Part shown: positions 26,383 to 35,442 of the stretch, piece after piece
Layout: every line of letters starts with the position of its first letter
Numbering within the stretch: position 1 is the stretch's first letter
Virus record (IMG/VR): IMGVR_UViG_3300032668_000052
Coordinates: 1-41,923 of that record
From: a virus
Length of the DNA stretch: 41,923 nucleotides
Direction: 5' to 3' (one strand)
Made by a program: the position numbers and the translations under genes
Notes under the pieces: generated by a model
The model's database searches: none
Seen by the model: the letters and a program-made list of their open reading frames with translations, nothing else
Told to the model about the DNA's origin: nothing

Positions 26383-27558
26383 TTATTCAAAACTTACGTT
26401 AGCAGAAACAATCGCAACTTTACCTAGGTAGTCAGCGGCGTTACCTAGAGAAGAAGCAGTATTGCTTAACTCTAAATATCCGTAACGTGTTAGGAAGCCA
26501 ACTACTGGCTCAAATGTTGCTGGATCTAGAACAACACCAGAAGACATTAGAGGAATGTAAGGGCAATAGAACGCTGCAGCATCTGCCTCGCTAGCACCTT
26601 TGTAACCAACTAAAATCTGGTTTTGATCGTCTGTATCGCTCTTATAAGCATCAACGTAAACACGTAGGCTGTTATTCAATGTACCAACAAACTTGGTGTT
26701 TGTAGGTGCTTCAAATGTACCTTCTGTTGTACGAGCAAATGCTGATGTAGTAGCAGACTGAAGAATTGTCAACGCTTGGTTAGAAACAACTGCCCAGTTT
26801 GCAGCACCACGACGTGTACGTTGAGCAATCAAGTTAGCAACACGGTTGATTTGAATTGCCAATGCGGCATGTTCGTCACCAACGAATGTAGCAGTACCTG
26901 ATACTAAACTTTGGTCATATGTTTGTTCAACACTTGCCAAAGCACGTAGACTTGCTAGAATTTCTTGGTCGATTTCAGCGGTAATTTCTTGCGCTAAAGC
27001 GGCCATGATTTCTGCTTCGATATCAATACCTTGTTGTGCTTGAGCATCTTGAGCGGCTTCAAAAGTCCAACGTGCACTTAATTTACGTGACTTGGCTTCT
27101 ACGGCTGCTTTCAAGATTTGAATGCTCATACGCTTACCTGGTTGACCTTCAAGAACACTTGTAGCGGCTGCTTTTGGTGTTGATGCGTTGTCGTTACCAG
27201 AATATGCTTGAGCAATCTTGAATGGGCTCAATGCTTCTTCACCTGCTACAACTTCGTTGCTAGAATCAGCATAACGAACACGTAGAGTATGAATTTGTCC
27301 AACTGGACCTGTCATCGGTTGAACGCCAATAATTTCGTTAGCAATAACGGTTGGCATAACACGACGAATAACTGGAAGAATAACACGGTTAAGTGTTGCT
27401 ACGTTACCAGAACTTGTAGCACCCGCTGTGGCGCTTTCAGCCAAGTACTTGCGAGTGTTCTCTAAGCAAACGCTCATAGAACTCTTACGTGTACCAGATA
27501 GGCCTTCAAGCAGAGCGTCTTTGGTCTCTGACCATCTTTCATTTAATAATTGTGACAT
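26383..27558 (-). CDS. 23: Major capsid protein gp23
   Basis: 391 aa, HK97-fold family of T4-like phages, forming the hexamers of the head. The hallmark TLNRVILPVIRRVMPTVIAN at ~56-75 is followed by GVQPMTGPVGQI. The N-terminal propeptide ends at LAE (residues 39-41) before S42, matching the (L/I)-x-E cleavage rule of the gp21 protease, so the mature protein would start near residue 42. It is much shorter than T4 gp23 (521 aa), so peripheral or insertion-domain material is probably reduced. Strong ribosome site AAGGAGAC. It is last in the order 20-67-21-22-23 and followed by a strong terminator, as expected for the most abundant virion protein. Confidence 0.97.
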   Translation of the reverse strand: MSQLLNERWSETKDALLEGLSGTRKSSMSVCLENTRKYLAESATAGATSSGNVATLNRVILPVIRRVMPTVIANEIIGVQPMTGPVGQIHTLRVRYADSSNEVVAGEEALSPFKIAQAYSGNDNASTPKAAATSVLEGQPGKRMSIQILKAAVEAKSRKLSARWTFEAAQDAQAQQGIDIEAEIMAALAQEITAEIDQEILASLRALASVEQTYDQSLVSGTATFVGDEHAALAIQINRVANLIAQRTRRGAANWAVVSNQALTILQSATTSAFARTTEGTFEAPTNTKFVGTLNNSLRVYVDAYKSDTDDQNQILVGYKGASEADAAAFYCPYIPLMSSGVVLDPATFEPVVGFLTRYGYLELSNTASSLGNAADYLGKVAIVSANVSFE

Positions 27559-27580
27559 TTAGTGTCTCCTTGAATTATAA

Positions 27581-28684
27581 TTATTTTAAACCCGCTAATT
27601 TGCGGATATCTAAAATGTTATCTAAGCCTACCTCAGGTTGATGCTTAACAGCACGGTCACCGGTTACCTCAGTTCCCTCTGTTAAAGTTTCTTTGGCCGG
27701 AGCCTTAGCAACTTTCTTAACATCACCTTCCATTACTGCTGGTAGGTATTTGTCAAACGCAGGACGCAATTTTGGTGTCTGTACAGACTCTAACAATTCT
27801 TGCATAACTGCCTTCTTCTCAGCACTTAGTGGTGCCATTAGTTCTGCCATTACTTGACGACGTTCCATCAAATCTTTAGCAATACGAATTTCGCGTTCCT
27901 TAGATTCTACTAGTTTGTCTTTAGTTGTAACAACTGCTTTTGCTTCGGCAAGTTCTTGATCTTTCTGCTTAAGAATCTTCATCAGTTTTGCTGTTTCAGA
28001 TTTCTCATTCAGATAGGAAGTACCATATTCCTGAGCAAATGCCTCAAACAAGCGGCGTCCAAAACTATTACGTCTTGCGCTTTCGATATCTTCTTTGAGT
28101 TGACTCATTTCAGATTTCAATTGCTTAGTAATACTTTCTTCAACAACTTTTGCGCTACGTTTGATAAACTGTGCTTTTACTTCATCGAATTTAACTTTTG
28201 CTTCGCGAACTAACTTAACTTTCGTTTCGGCTAGATCTTTCTTATCAATAGCAAACTCTTTGATTTCTTTTGCTAGAGCAGTTACAATGAACTGTTCTAA
28301 CTTAGCAAAATTCTCAGCAACTTTTTGACGGTCACCTTGGAATTCGGCTAATTCTTTTCCTAACTGACGAATGACAAATGATTCTAATACTTTAGAATCT
28401 TCTGCCATCTTACGTTGATAAGCAACCTTGGCTTCCACCAATGCCTTTTTATCAGACGCAAGTTCAGCCATTTCTACGGCCAATCTCTCACTAATCATTT
28501 TGTCAAGTGCTTCTTCAAGTACACCCTTGTCGTGTGTATATTTCTGAGCAAACTCTTCTCGAAGACTAGCGGTGATTTGGTCGCGGTTTTCTTGAATCTT
28601 AGCATCAAAAGCAGTTTGAATTTCAGAACCAACTTGTTCTGACATCACGCCACTTTCAACTAATTGTTTGAATGCGTCCAACAT
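27581..28684 (-). CDS. 22: Prohead core scaffolding protein gp22
   Basis: 367 aa from ATG 28684 (MLDAFKQLVESGVMSEQVGS). A GTG one codon earlier is also possible, but the ATG has the better spacing to GGAG. The protein is rich in Lys, Glu, Ala and Gln and predicted almost wholly helical or coiled coil from ~20 to ~290 (heptad-like runs such as AKEIKEFAIDKKDLAETKVK), as in T4 gp22. It builds the internal core on which gp23 assembles and is then degraded by gp21. A C-terminal segment from ~300 (RPAFDKYLPAVMEG) and the ending VGLDNILDIRKLAGLK are conserved-looking in this family. It lies between the protease and capsid genes with gaps of 10 and 22 bases. Confidence 0.93.
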   Translation of the reverse strand: MLDAFKQLVESGVMSEQVGSEIQTAFDAKIQENRDQITASLREEFAQKYTHDKGVLEEALDKMISERLAVEMAELASDKKALVEAKVAYQRKMAEDSKVLESFVIRQLGKELAEFQGDRQKVAENFAKLEQFIVTALAKEIKEFAIDKKDLAETKVKLVREAKVKFDEVKAQFIKRSAKVVEESITKQLKSEMSQLKEDIESARRNSFGRRLFEAFAQEYGTSYLNEKSETAKLMKILKQKDQELAEAKAVVTTKDKLVESKEREIRIAKDLMERRQVMAELMAPLSAEKKAVMQELLESVQTPKLRPAFDKYLPAVMEGDVKKVAKAPAKETLTEGTEVTGDRAVKHQPEVGLDNILDIRKLAGLK

Positions 28685-28694
28685 CACTTTCTCC

Positions 28695-29330
28695 TTATTT
28701 TAAGCCTTGAATAATCTTAAGCATTGATTCTTTAAGATATTTTTGGGCTTTCGGATCTTCTTTTACCTCTTGCGCTAATCTCCACGCACCATATCCGCCC
28801 TTATTATTCATAAGATGTTCGTATACTGGAGTAGGATAAGCACCTGGGGCACTAGGTTGAGCAACTATATCAACTGTAATAATTTCAAAGTCAGCAACTT
28901 CGCCAGTCATGTCGTTAACGTTTCCGCTACCGCGTGAACTAACGCCAAGTTTTACACCGGCTTCAAGCATTGTTTTGATTAGTTGTCCCATCGGGGTAGG
29001 AAGAATTTTCATCTTCCCATATCCATTAGGACCGTCCATCCACATCTCTGTAATCATATGGGATACACGATCTAAATTTACTTTTAAATCATCTGGATGA
29101 TCAACTTCACCTAGTACGCTGTAACCATTAACGATTTGATCATTTAGAGTTTTAACTGCGTTAGCAATTTCGTCTACAGGATAAACACGTTGGTTAGCGT
29201 TGCGAACACCACCTTGAATGGCAATACCTTTTAGATAAAGGTTCTTGCCATTCTTTTCATCAGCCTCGTGTAATTCAACACGAGCCTGATCAAAGGTTAA
29301 ATGTTCTCTTAGATAGGATTGTTGTCTCAT
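28695..29330 (-). CDS. 21: Prohead core protein protease gp21
   Basis: 211 aa, the T4 gp21 family (serine protease, herpesvirus-assemblin-like fold). GIAIQGGVRNANQRVYP near 35-51 is the family start. The probable catalytic His is H78 in GEVDHP, and the Ser lies in GVSSRGSG (131-132). VADFEIITVDIVAQPSAPGA at about 147-166 is also typical. The enzyme matures proheads by cutting gp23, gp22 and other core proteins after (L/I)-x-E. The window's gp23 has such a site. Ribosome site AGAGA. The gene lies 12 bases after the acidic core gene and 10 before gp22. Confidence 0.96.
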   Translation of the reverse strand: MRQQSYLREHLTFDQARVELHEADEKNGKNLYLKGIAIQGGVRNANQRVYPVDEIANAVKTLNDQIVNGYSVLGEVDHPDDLKVNLDRVSHMITEMWMDGPNGYGKMKILPTPMGQLIKTMLEAGVKLGVSSRGSGNVNDMTGEVADFEIITVDIVAQPSAPGAYPTPVYEHLMNNKGGYGAWRLAQEVKEDPKAQKYLKESMLKIIQGLK

Positions 29331-29342
29331 CTATTTCTCTAA

Positions 29343-30392
29343 TTAAGCGTTACGGTTAGGTGCGCCTGTGATTGGGCTCTTAACTGCGCCATTGCTAGTT
29401 TGACCAGCCTTGTCGCCTGTTCCTGAACCAACTGGACCAGCAGACTTGTTGTTACCTGGGTAACCGCTACCTTGTTTGTTCAATGCAGCACCGTCTTTCA
29501 TTCCAGATTTAGATGAACTAGAAATGTTCTTTTCAACACCCTTTGTAAATTCACCTTTTGTAGCACCAACTAGTCCACGTGAACCTTTGTCGGCGTTAGG
29601 ACTTGTACCGCTCATTTCACCAACGCCTGTTCCACCGTTTAGGATGTTACCAGCGTGTGCGCCTGTTGTTGGCTTACCTTTGCCAGAACTAACTGGGCTC
29701 TTTGTATCAGATACAGAAGTTTGGCCTGCTAAGTCACCTTTGCCGCCACCTACTGGACCAGGAGTCTTCATTGAACCTGATTTTTCCCAGTCGTTACCAA
29801 CACGTTCACGGTATTCACGAACTGGTTCAACGTTTTCGAAGTTCATACCTTCGTCGTCTTCCTCTTCGTCATCTTCTTCACCGTCTTCTTCGCCTTCTTC
29901 ACCGTCATCTTCTTCACCGCTATGAATACCTGGGAATTTTTCTTCCTCATGTTCTTCACCGGCCATCATCTTTTCAAATTCGGCTTTTAATTCTTCTAGA
30001 GCGTCTTCTAAGTCGTCGATACGTTCTTCTGTATCGCCTTCACCGCCCATACCTGGCTCTTCTTCACCGCCGAACTCGTCGTCACCGCCGAACTCGTCGT
30101 CACCGCCCATATCGTGATCACTTACACCACCGATAAAATCATCGCTAGCGTCACCACCGATTTCAGCGTCTGAACCACCAATTTCAAATGTTGTTTGTTC
30201 TTCAACAGACTCATCTTCCTCTTCTTCGGCAGATTCATCCATTTCTTCTTCATCTTCTTCTGCTTCTTCAGCAATTAAATTCTCGTAAATTCCTCGTGAC
30301 TTCTCAACAATGATTTCGTGGAAAAGTTCATTGGCTTTATCCATTTCTTCATTAACAAGTAAGTCTAAAAGTTGTTCCATCTTTGTAGACAT
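29343..30392 (-). CDS. 67: Acidic prohead core protein, gp67-like with long low-complexity extension
   Basis: 349 aa. The first ~45 residues (LLVNEEMDKANELFHEIIVE, then SRGIYENLIAEEA) match the helical start of T4 gp67. They are followed by long Glu/Asp runs (~43-185), as in T4's acidic tail. T4 gp67 is only 80 aa. Here residues ~190-349 add a Gly/Ser/Lys/Thr-rich tract with a loose repeat of GPVGxGxGDxAGQTS and KSP. This end is basic-to-neutral and likely disordered. Role: internal core of the prohead, probably cut by gp21. It is first in the promoter-driven 67-21-22-23 unit, with ribosome site AAGGAG. The assignment rests on position, acidity and the N-terminus, so it is good but not certain. 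Confidence 0.75.
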   Translation of the reverse strand: MSTKMEQLLDLLVNEEMDKANELFHEIIVEKSRGIYENLIAEEAEEDEEEMDESAEEEEDESVEEQTTFEIGGSDAEIGGDASDDFIGGVSDHDMGGDDEFGGDDEFGGEEEPGMGGEGDTEERIDDLEDALEELKAEFEKMMAGEEHEEEKFPGIHSGEEDDGEEGEEDGEEDDEEEDDEGMNFENVEPVREYRERVGNDWEKSGSMKTPGPVGGGKGDLAGQTSVSDTKSPVSSGKGKPTTGAHAGNILNGGTGVGEMSGTSPNADKGSRGLVGATKGEFTKGVEKNISSSSKSGMKDGAALNKQGSGYPGNNKSAGPVGSGTGDKAGQTSNGAVKSPITGAPNRNA

Positions 30393-30440
30393 TATAGGTT
30401 TCTCCTTAGTATTAGATGCGGCAAGGCTGTCTTATGAGTA

Positions 30441-30448
30441 TATTTACA
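30441..30448 (-). promoter_or_regulatory. Probable late promoter (TGTAAATA)
   Basis: One mismatch to TATAAATA on the minus strand, 49-56 nt upstream of the acidic core protein start and downstream of two hairpins. It would drive the 67-21-22-23 unit. Confidence 0.55.
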
Positions 30449-30477
30449 GCCGTTCGAATATAGTTATGTGAAATAGG

Positions 30478-30526
30478 CCAAAAACCGGCGGTTTTTGGTA
30501 ATACCGAAAAAAACTTGAAGTTTTTT
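30478..30526 (-). terminator. Double hairpin after the gp20 unit
   Basis: There are two perfect stems. The first is AAAAAACT/AGTTTTTT with a 3-base loop (30508-30526) and a seven-T run on the minus strand. The second is CCAAAAACC/GGTTTTTGG with a 3-base loop (30478-30498). They lie in a 189-base gap between the 82-aa gene and the acidic core gene, upstream of a promoter, so they probably terminate or attenuate the gp20 transcript. The gap otherwise holds only the promoter and ribosome site. Confidence 0.55.
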
Positions 30527-30581
30527 GATTGAATTTTTGTTAAAAATATTTAGTTAGTCTCAAAGTGAATTAACTTAACAG

Positions 30582-30830
30582 TTATTGTGCAGCCGCTTGT
30601 TCCGGAGCAGGTTGCTTATACATCGCTTGAATTAATTGTGTTTCTTTAATTTTTTCTTGCTCTCGTGCTTCACTAGCCTTACGTAAATCATGTATCATTC
30701 GAAGAGTTAGACGTGTTTTTCTAACATCTTTAGATGTAATAATACTCTTATCGTGGAAAGGATCGTACACAGGATCGTCTTCCAATCCTGCGCTAGTTTC
30801 GTTAAAATACATGAATTCGTTGAGTAGCAT
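30582..30830 (-). CDS. Small conserved-type protein between gp20 and gp67, 82 aa
   Basis: MLLNEFMYFNETSAGLEDDP, then a VYDPFHDKSIITSKDVRKTR stretch and a charged helix (LTLRMIHDLRKASEAREQEK) ending in Pro/Ala/Gln. A TTG start five codons earlier (30845) is possible, but I prefer ATG 30830; neither has a clear ribosome site. A small protein of this style occurs in the same slot of T4-like cyanophage genomes (recalled). Likely a minor head or core component (T4 has small core proteins here) or a portal-associated factor. It is 15 bases after the gp20 stop if ATG 30830 is used. Confidence 0.72.
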   Translation of the reverse strand: MLLNEFMYFNETSAGLEDDPVYDPFHDKSIITSKDVRKTRLTLRMIHDLRKASEAREQEKIKETQLIQAMYKQPAPEQAAAQ

Positions 30831-30845
30831 AACATTATTTACCAA

Positions 30846-32570
30846 TTACATCGGAGGTGCGCCGCCTGGCTCTACTCCGGCACTAGCATCACCGCCCATT
30901 GGAGGTGCTCCGCTAGTTTGGTCCATATTTGCTATATCAGGATTCTCGTCGGCTTGTCCAAGACTATCCATATCACTAGAAGCCCCGCTTGAACTAATTC
31001 CTGCTGAACGTAATTCTGCGGCCGCTGTAGCATTTTCTCGTCCTAGGCCATTTTCTTCTTGCCATAGACGTTCGTTTTCTGCCATCTCTTCTTGTGTTAG
31101 ACCTAAGAAGCGTTTAAGGGCAAAACGTTTACTCATATGTGGAACTTCGGCAAGACTTGCGTATGTGTTTACACGGGCTGTATCCATTTCTGCTTGACGA
31201 TATGAAGCAAAGTTTTGCGGAGGATTAAATTTTAAATCAAACAAGTTAGGGTCAAAGTTAATGCCCTTTTCACGCATATACAATTTAAATTCTGTATCAA
31301 ACGTTTCGTTCATTAAACTTTGTAGTCGTTCACAGTACTTGTTGAATCGGAGTTCTTGTATGTACGCTGTACCAACTCTACCGTCGTTGAAATTACTGCC
31401 CCCGTCGTCAGTGCCAGTAGGCAAATAACTGGAAGGGATACGTAATGCTCTAAAAAGTTTATTTGTAAAATATCGTAAATCATCAATTTCTCCTAGGTTC
31501 TGACCACCTTGAAGGATTTCAACCTTTGATCCACGACCTTCTGATGTTTGTGGGAAAAAGTAGTCTTCATTAATACTTAGCGGATTATAAGATGAATCAA
31601 TAACACTGGCTCCGCCTCCTGTGACAGAAGGAATGCGTCGTTGATTAACTTCATTTTTAACACGCTCAACAAAAGACATAGCAAGGTGACTTGGCATATT
31701 ACCCACGTCAATATAAAAAACACGTCTTTCAGGAGCACGTTGTACACGGTAGATAATAATAGCATCTTCTAATAGTTCCTTTTGTTTATAAACTTTAAAA
31801 ATACTTTCCATGATACTATTACCAAATGGAAAATTATTATCAAGTCCTTCACTTAATGAAAGGTGTACTACGTGTTTAGCATCAATAGCATGTTCGTTTT
31901 GTGTTTTATTAAATCTACTTGCTGTAGATTGAGGATACATACCTACCATACCGCGTTGCTGTGCTCCGCCAGTACCGTATACTTGTCCACCAGGTAGAGC
32001 ATTTTGTCCGCCCGGATTAATCATTGTTGCGCTTAGTGCTTGAAAATTAATGTTCAAGTCACGAATAATGTATTGTTCAGGCTTCTTACCTTCGCTTTCG
32101 TTGACAATAATACGGTCAACTTTGCTTGGATCTACATACATCCATGCTAGTGTTTCTGGATCGCGAATAAAGAAACTATCGCCAAATTTGAAATTGTTAC
32201 GAACAATTTTAAAGATACGATTTGTAAATTTGTTTAGTTTTGTCCACTGCTGTAAGTACTTAGAGATAACTTTTATCTCAGTTTGTGTGGCTTGATCTTT
32301 AAAGAAAATTTCAAATGGTGTGCCGTTCTCTTCGTTTGTTTGCGAACAAAACTCAGCAAGGATATCTAAAGCCGCATTGACTTCAGAGTCGCTATCCATT
32401 GTGTCGTATTGTTGATATCGTTCTAATCTGTTTGGATGTCCAGAGTATACATCTGGCAAATAACTAGAGTAATTTGAACGACTTGCGCCACCGCCGGATC
32501 CAGAACCACTGATAGGGCTTAGTTGCCCTGATGGTGTCGATACGGGTGTAAAATATTTTTTCCAACTCAT
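30846..32570 (-). CDS. 20: Portal vertex protein gp20
   Basis: 574 aa, close to the T4 family length (524). A Gly/Ser-rich N-terminus (to ~30) leads into NRLERYQQYDTMDSDSEVNA and LDILAEFCSQTNEENGTPFE, then FRKGDS-like KFGDSFFIRDPETLAWMYVD. The central crown and stem region carries VYKQKELLEDAIIIYRVQRA and PERRVFYIDVGNMP. The characteristic LRYFTNKLFRALRIPSSYLP and FNDGRVGTAYIQELRFNKYC follow. The C-terminus is Gly/Pro/Ala-rich. The dodecameric portal starts head assembly, binds the packaging motor and later the tail. It is coupled to the tape-measure gene: only 3 bases separate the TAA from the ATG, and there is no independent ribosome site. Confidence 0.97.
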   Translation of the reverse strand: MSWKKYFTPVSTPSGQLSPISGSGSGGGASRSNYSSYLPDVYSGHPNRLERYQQYDTMDSDSEVNAALDILAEFCSQTNEENGTPFEIFFKDQATQTEIKVISKYLQQWTKLNKFTNRIFKIVRNNFKFGDSFFIRDPETLAWMYVDPSKVDRIIVNESEGKKPEQYIIRDLNINFQALSATMINPGGQNALPGGQVYGTGGAQQRGMVGMYPQSTASRFNKTQNEHAIDAKHVVHLSLSEGLDNNFPFGNSIMESIFKVYKQKELLEDAIIIYRVQRAPERRVFYIDVGNMPSHLAMSFVERVKNEVNQRRIPSVTGGGASVIDSSYNPLSINEDYFFPQTSEGRGSKVEILQGGQNLGEIDDLRYFTNKLFRALRIPSSYLPTGTDDGGSNFNDGRVGTAYIQELRFNKYCERLQSLMNETFDTEFKLYMREKGINFDPNLFDLKFNPPQNFASYRQAEMDTARVNTYASLAEVPHMSKRFALKRFLGLTQEEMAENERLWQEENGLGRENATAAAELRSAGISSSGASSDMDSLGQADENPDIANMDQTSGAPPMGGDASAGVEPGGAPPM

Positions 32571-32573
32571 ATA

Positions 32574-35381
32574 TTATGTCTTTAAAAGGTTACCATTTAA
32601 TGCTCTAATAGCATCAAGCATTCTACGTTCATACTCCGCCATTGTCTTCAAGATAGTAACAACGTCTTTGTTATTTAAGTCAATAGCAGGGGTCTCCTTA
32701 ATTTCCGGAGCCTTCTTAGTATCTAGAGCAGTAGTTGATTTGGTGTCTTTAGCGGTATCTTTTTGTGCGTTTGGTCCTGCTGATTTCCATTCATTTGGAG
32801 GATTTTTTAGTAGGTCATTTACTTTTCCTACCATGTCTTTAGGAACTTGATTTATACTATTTTTGCCAGTATATACACTATAAGCCCAATCTTTAGCAAC
32901 TTTATCAATTGCTTCTTGTGTATTGGCGGCCGCTGCCTGTGTTTTGTTAGGTTGTTGGGAAGCAGTCGGTGTTGAAGCCGATGTGTCTTTGCCTGCGCTG
33001 TCTTTCTTACTAGAGAATAAATCTAATATACCGCTGGCAATATTTTTAATACCGCTAATAACTCCGTCTAAAATACCAGATATAGCATCTTTCAAACCTT
33101 GCCACCCATCGGCAAATATCTTAACAATCTTTTCAGGAAGACTCTTGAACCAATTAATAATACTGTCTAAAAATTTCTTAGTCCACAGTTTAATATCTTC
33201 CCACATCTTAGGCCAGCCTTGGCTAATCCAGTCGACAAATTTTACAGCCACATCAATGGCTGAACTAACGGCATCAATTAAGAAACCAAGTGTGTCACCT
33301 AAAATTCCAAACACATCCATGATACCGTCAATGATAGCAGTACCTACAGGCCCTTGGACAATTTCAAGAACAACACCTGTTATCTTTTTAAGAAGGTCTA
33401 CAAATTTTCCAAATGCTTCCTTGAGTTTTTGGAACCCTTCGCTCATTAGAATCTTTTTAATTATTTCTCCAACAGATGCTGCAATGTCTCCTAGTATTTC
33501 AAAAAGTTTTTTCAATCCATCTGATAATGCTTTTCCTACACCCGCTCCACTTGGTCCACCTCCGCCAAAGGCAAAAGAGATACCGTCCATGATAGAACCC
33601 AATGCTTCTTTAAATTTAATAAGCATTCCGCCGAATGACTTGCCTATACCTTTAAAGTCCATAGCACCCATTAGATCGTGAACAAACTCTAATATAGGTT
33701 TAAAGAAGCCCACAATATTGTCTTTAAGAGATTTAAAACTTATTCCACCGCTTCCACCAAAAGCGTCGGCAATGCCACCAAAAAAATCTTTAAATGGTTT
33801 TATAATATCATCGACTCTGATACCGCCAAACAATGTTTCAAAGGCAGGAATAATAGTTTGATCTAAAAGTTTTGTACCAAAGTCTAGACCAATTTCAAAA
33901 AACTTTGTAAACACTTCAACAATTTTTACAACAACAGGGAATAGTTTTGCCAGTGCAGCATTAAGTCTATCCATTAAGCCTGCTTGATATTTTGCTCTTG
34001 CTTCTGCTTGAGCCGCTTTACCTGCTTCGCTCTTCTTACGCTTTTCTTGCTCTGCTGTAATTGCTTCTTGTTGTTTTTGTGCGTCTGCTTCAGTTTTAAT
34101 ACCTTGTCGATCTAACTGTGCTTTAGTTTGAAGTCCGTTGTTAACAACTCCTTGTACAGCATTAGCCTTGTCTCCCATAGAGATAGCCGCCGCAGTGGTT
34201 TCTCCTAGATCATCTATAGCGTTTTTAGCCGCTATCTGACCTTTAATACCATTTTGAACAATTTTGTTTTCAGATTCTTTGTAGGTGCTGTTGTCTTTAA
34301 CAATGGCCGCGTTATCTTGAACTGCTGCATTGGCTTCTGGCATCATAGCCGCAAATGTTTGTGCTTCTTTGGTCATAGGAGGCAACCCTAATAACGTAGA
34401 ATTAAGAGCATCGGCTGCACCTTGACCGCCTGTACGTAAGGCATTAGACAATGCCTTTTCATATTTGTCTTTTTGATCTTGTGTCATGGTTGCTAACTTG
34501 GCCTGAACTGCCGCATTAGCACTAGCACGTTTCATTTCGTCTTCTTTTTGTTTTCTACTCTTACCTTCAAGTTGAGCCGACATGTCCATTTCAGTAGCAA
34601 AGGCCGCAACCGATTGTTCCATGCGTTTCTGATCTCGCAGTTGATCAGCACTAAGTCCTCCGACTACAGTTGCGTAAGATCCTAACAAACCATTTACTTC
34701 AGTTAGACTGTAACCTAGACCTAACAAGCCTTGACCAACTTCACCTTTGATCAAGTCTGTATTAAACTTGACTAATTTTTTGGCTCCGTCATCTGCGCTC
34801 ATACCCAATTTGATTAGTGCCGGACCATTTTCTTTCATGCTGGCTGCAAACTCACTCATGCTTAGACCGGTACCCATTGCCGCTTTTCTAACTTCAGTTA
34901 GGCTTCCACCAAATGCCGCACCGGCATCTGTAATCTGTTGATAGGTATGTAAATTTGCTTCTAATTTTTTTAACTGAAAACTTTCTGCTTGGGCAATCAT
35001 TCCCAAGATACCAGGTAGTCCACTTAGAGAATCAGCAAATGAAGATAACTTACCGCTACCATCAATAGCAGTTTGTGATAATTGTTTTTGTGCTTCCCAT
35101 ACACCTTTACCAGTTGCTGATATAGCACTAAACGCTGTTGATGCTAGACCAATTGCTCCATGTAAGGTACTGCCTAATGCTCCAGAAACGGCATTGATAG
35201 ATTTACCAAATATGCCCATTTCTCTATTAGGAGGTTGACTTCCTGCTCCGCCGCCCCCAGCACCTGCTCCGCCGCCCCCACTACCTGAAGATAGTTTAGC
35301 CGCTAGTTGTCGTAGGACAGCAGTTTGCTCTTGATTACTGGCTAGCAGTTCTGATAACGTGGCTTCGGATGCGCCGTTCAT
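32574..35381 (-). CDS. Tail tape-measure-like protein, 935 aa
   Basis: The N-terminus has a helix, then a poly-Gly/Ser linker (~31-50). The next ~420 residues are Ala/Lys/Gln-rich helices (GTGLSMSEFAASMKENGPAL, KLGMSADDGAKKLVKFNTDL). From ~460 a long series of amphipathic, Phe/Ile/Gly-rich segments (FFGGIADAFGG, GVISGIKNIASGILDLFSSK) resembles the membrane-active part of tape measures. The C-terminal ~110 residues are hydrophilic with a last helix ILKTMAEYERRMLDAIRALN. T4 gp29 is 590 aa, and this protein is larger. The divergent neighbour is a frameshifting gp26/51-type gene, the usual partner of a tape measure, which strengthens the call. No sequence search was possible, so another large internal tail or head protein remains possible. 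Confidence 0.75.
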   Translation of the reverse strand: MNGASEATLSELLASNQEQTAVLRQLAAKLSSGSGGGGAGAGGGGAGSQPPNREMGIFGKSINAVSGALGSTLHGAIGLASTAFSAISATGKGVWEAQKQLSQTAIDGSGKLSSFADSLSGLPGILGMIAQAESFQLKKLEANLHTYQQITDAGAAFGGSLTEVRKAAMGTGLSMSEFAASMKENGPALIKLGMSADDGAKKLVKFNTDLIKGEVGQGLLGLGYSLTEVNGLLGSYATVVGGLSADQLRDQKRMEQSVAAFATEMDMSAQLEGKSRKQKEDEMKRASANAAVQAKLATMTQDQKDKYEKALSNALRTGGQGAADALNSTLLGLPPMTKEAQTFAAMMPEANAAVQDNAAIVKDNSTYKESENKIVQNGIKGQIAAKNAIDDLGETTAAAISMGDKANAVQGVVNNGLQTKAQLDRQGIKTEADAQKQQEAITAEQEKRKKSEAGKAAQAEARAKYQAGLMDRLNAALAKLFPVVVKIVEVFTKFFEIGLDFGTKLLDQTIIPAFETLFGGIRVDDIIKPFKDFFGGIADAFGGSGGISFKSLKDNIVGFFKPILEFVHDLMGAMDFKGIGKSFGGMLIKFKEALGSIMDGISFAFGGGGPSGAGVGKALSDGLKKLFEILGDIAASVGEIIKKILMSEGFQKLKEAFGKFVDLLKKITGVVLEIVQGPVGTAIIDGIMDVFGILGDTLGFLIDAVSSAIDVAVKFVDWISQGWPKMWEDIKLWTKKFLDSIINWFKSLPEKIVKIFADGWQGLKDAISGILDGVISGIKNIASGILDLFSSKKDSAGKDTSASTPTASQQPNKTQAAAANTQEAIDKVAKDWAYSVYTGKNSINQVPKDMVGKVNDLLKNPPNEWKSAGPNAQKDTAKDTKSTTALDTKKAPEIKETPAIDLNNKDVVTILKTMAEYERRMLDAIRALNGNLLKT

Positions 35382-35407
35382 ATGTAAAAACCCTGGTTAT
35401 ATGCTAA

Positions 35408-35415
35408 TATAAATA
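35408..35415 (+). promoter_or_regulatory. Late promoter TATAAATA for the gp26-type gene
   Basis: Exact T4 late consensus on the plus strand, 39-46 nt before the ATG at 35454, with ribosome site GGAGA at 35443-35447. Confidence 0.85.
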
Positions 35416-35434
35416 AAGATACTTAGACATAGTT

Positions 35435-35442
35435 TATTTATT
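35435..35442 (-). promoter_or_regulatory. Possible late promoter AATAAATA for the tape-measure gene
   Basis: One mismatch on the minus strand, 54-61 nt before ATG 35381. It faces the plus-strand promoter, so the two start sites would lie within about 10 bp of each other, giving overlapping divergent transcripts. Confidence 0.4.

Noticed and set aside
29476-30136. Plus-strand ORFs of 149 and 144 codons with Ser/Arg runs
   Set aside because: Mirror of the Glu/Asp and Gly codons in the acidic core gene; composition is explained by the opposite strand.
32923-33681. 252-codon plus-strand ORF opposite the tape-measure gene
   Set aside because: Low-complexity shadow of the helix-rich minus-strand gene; no ribosome site and no family features.
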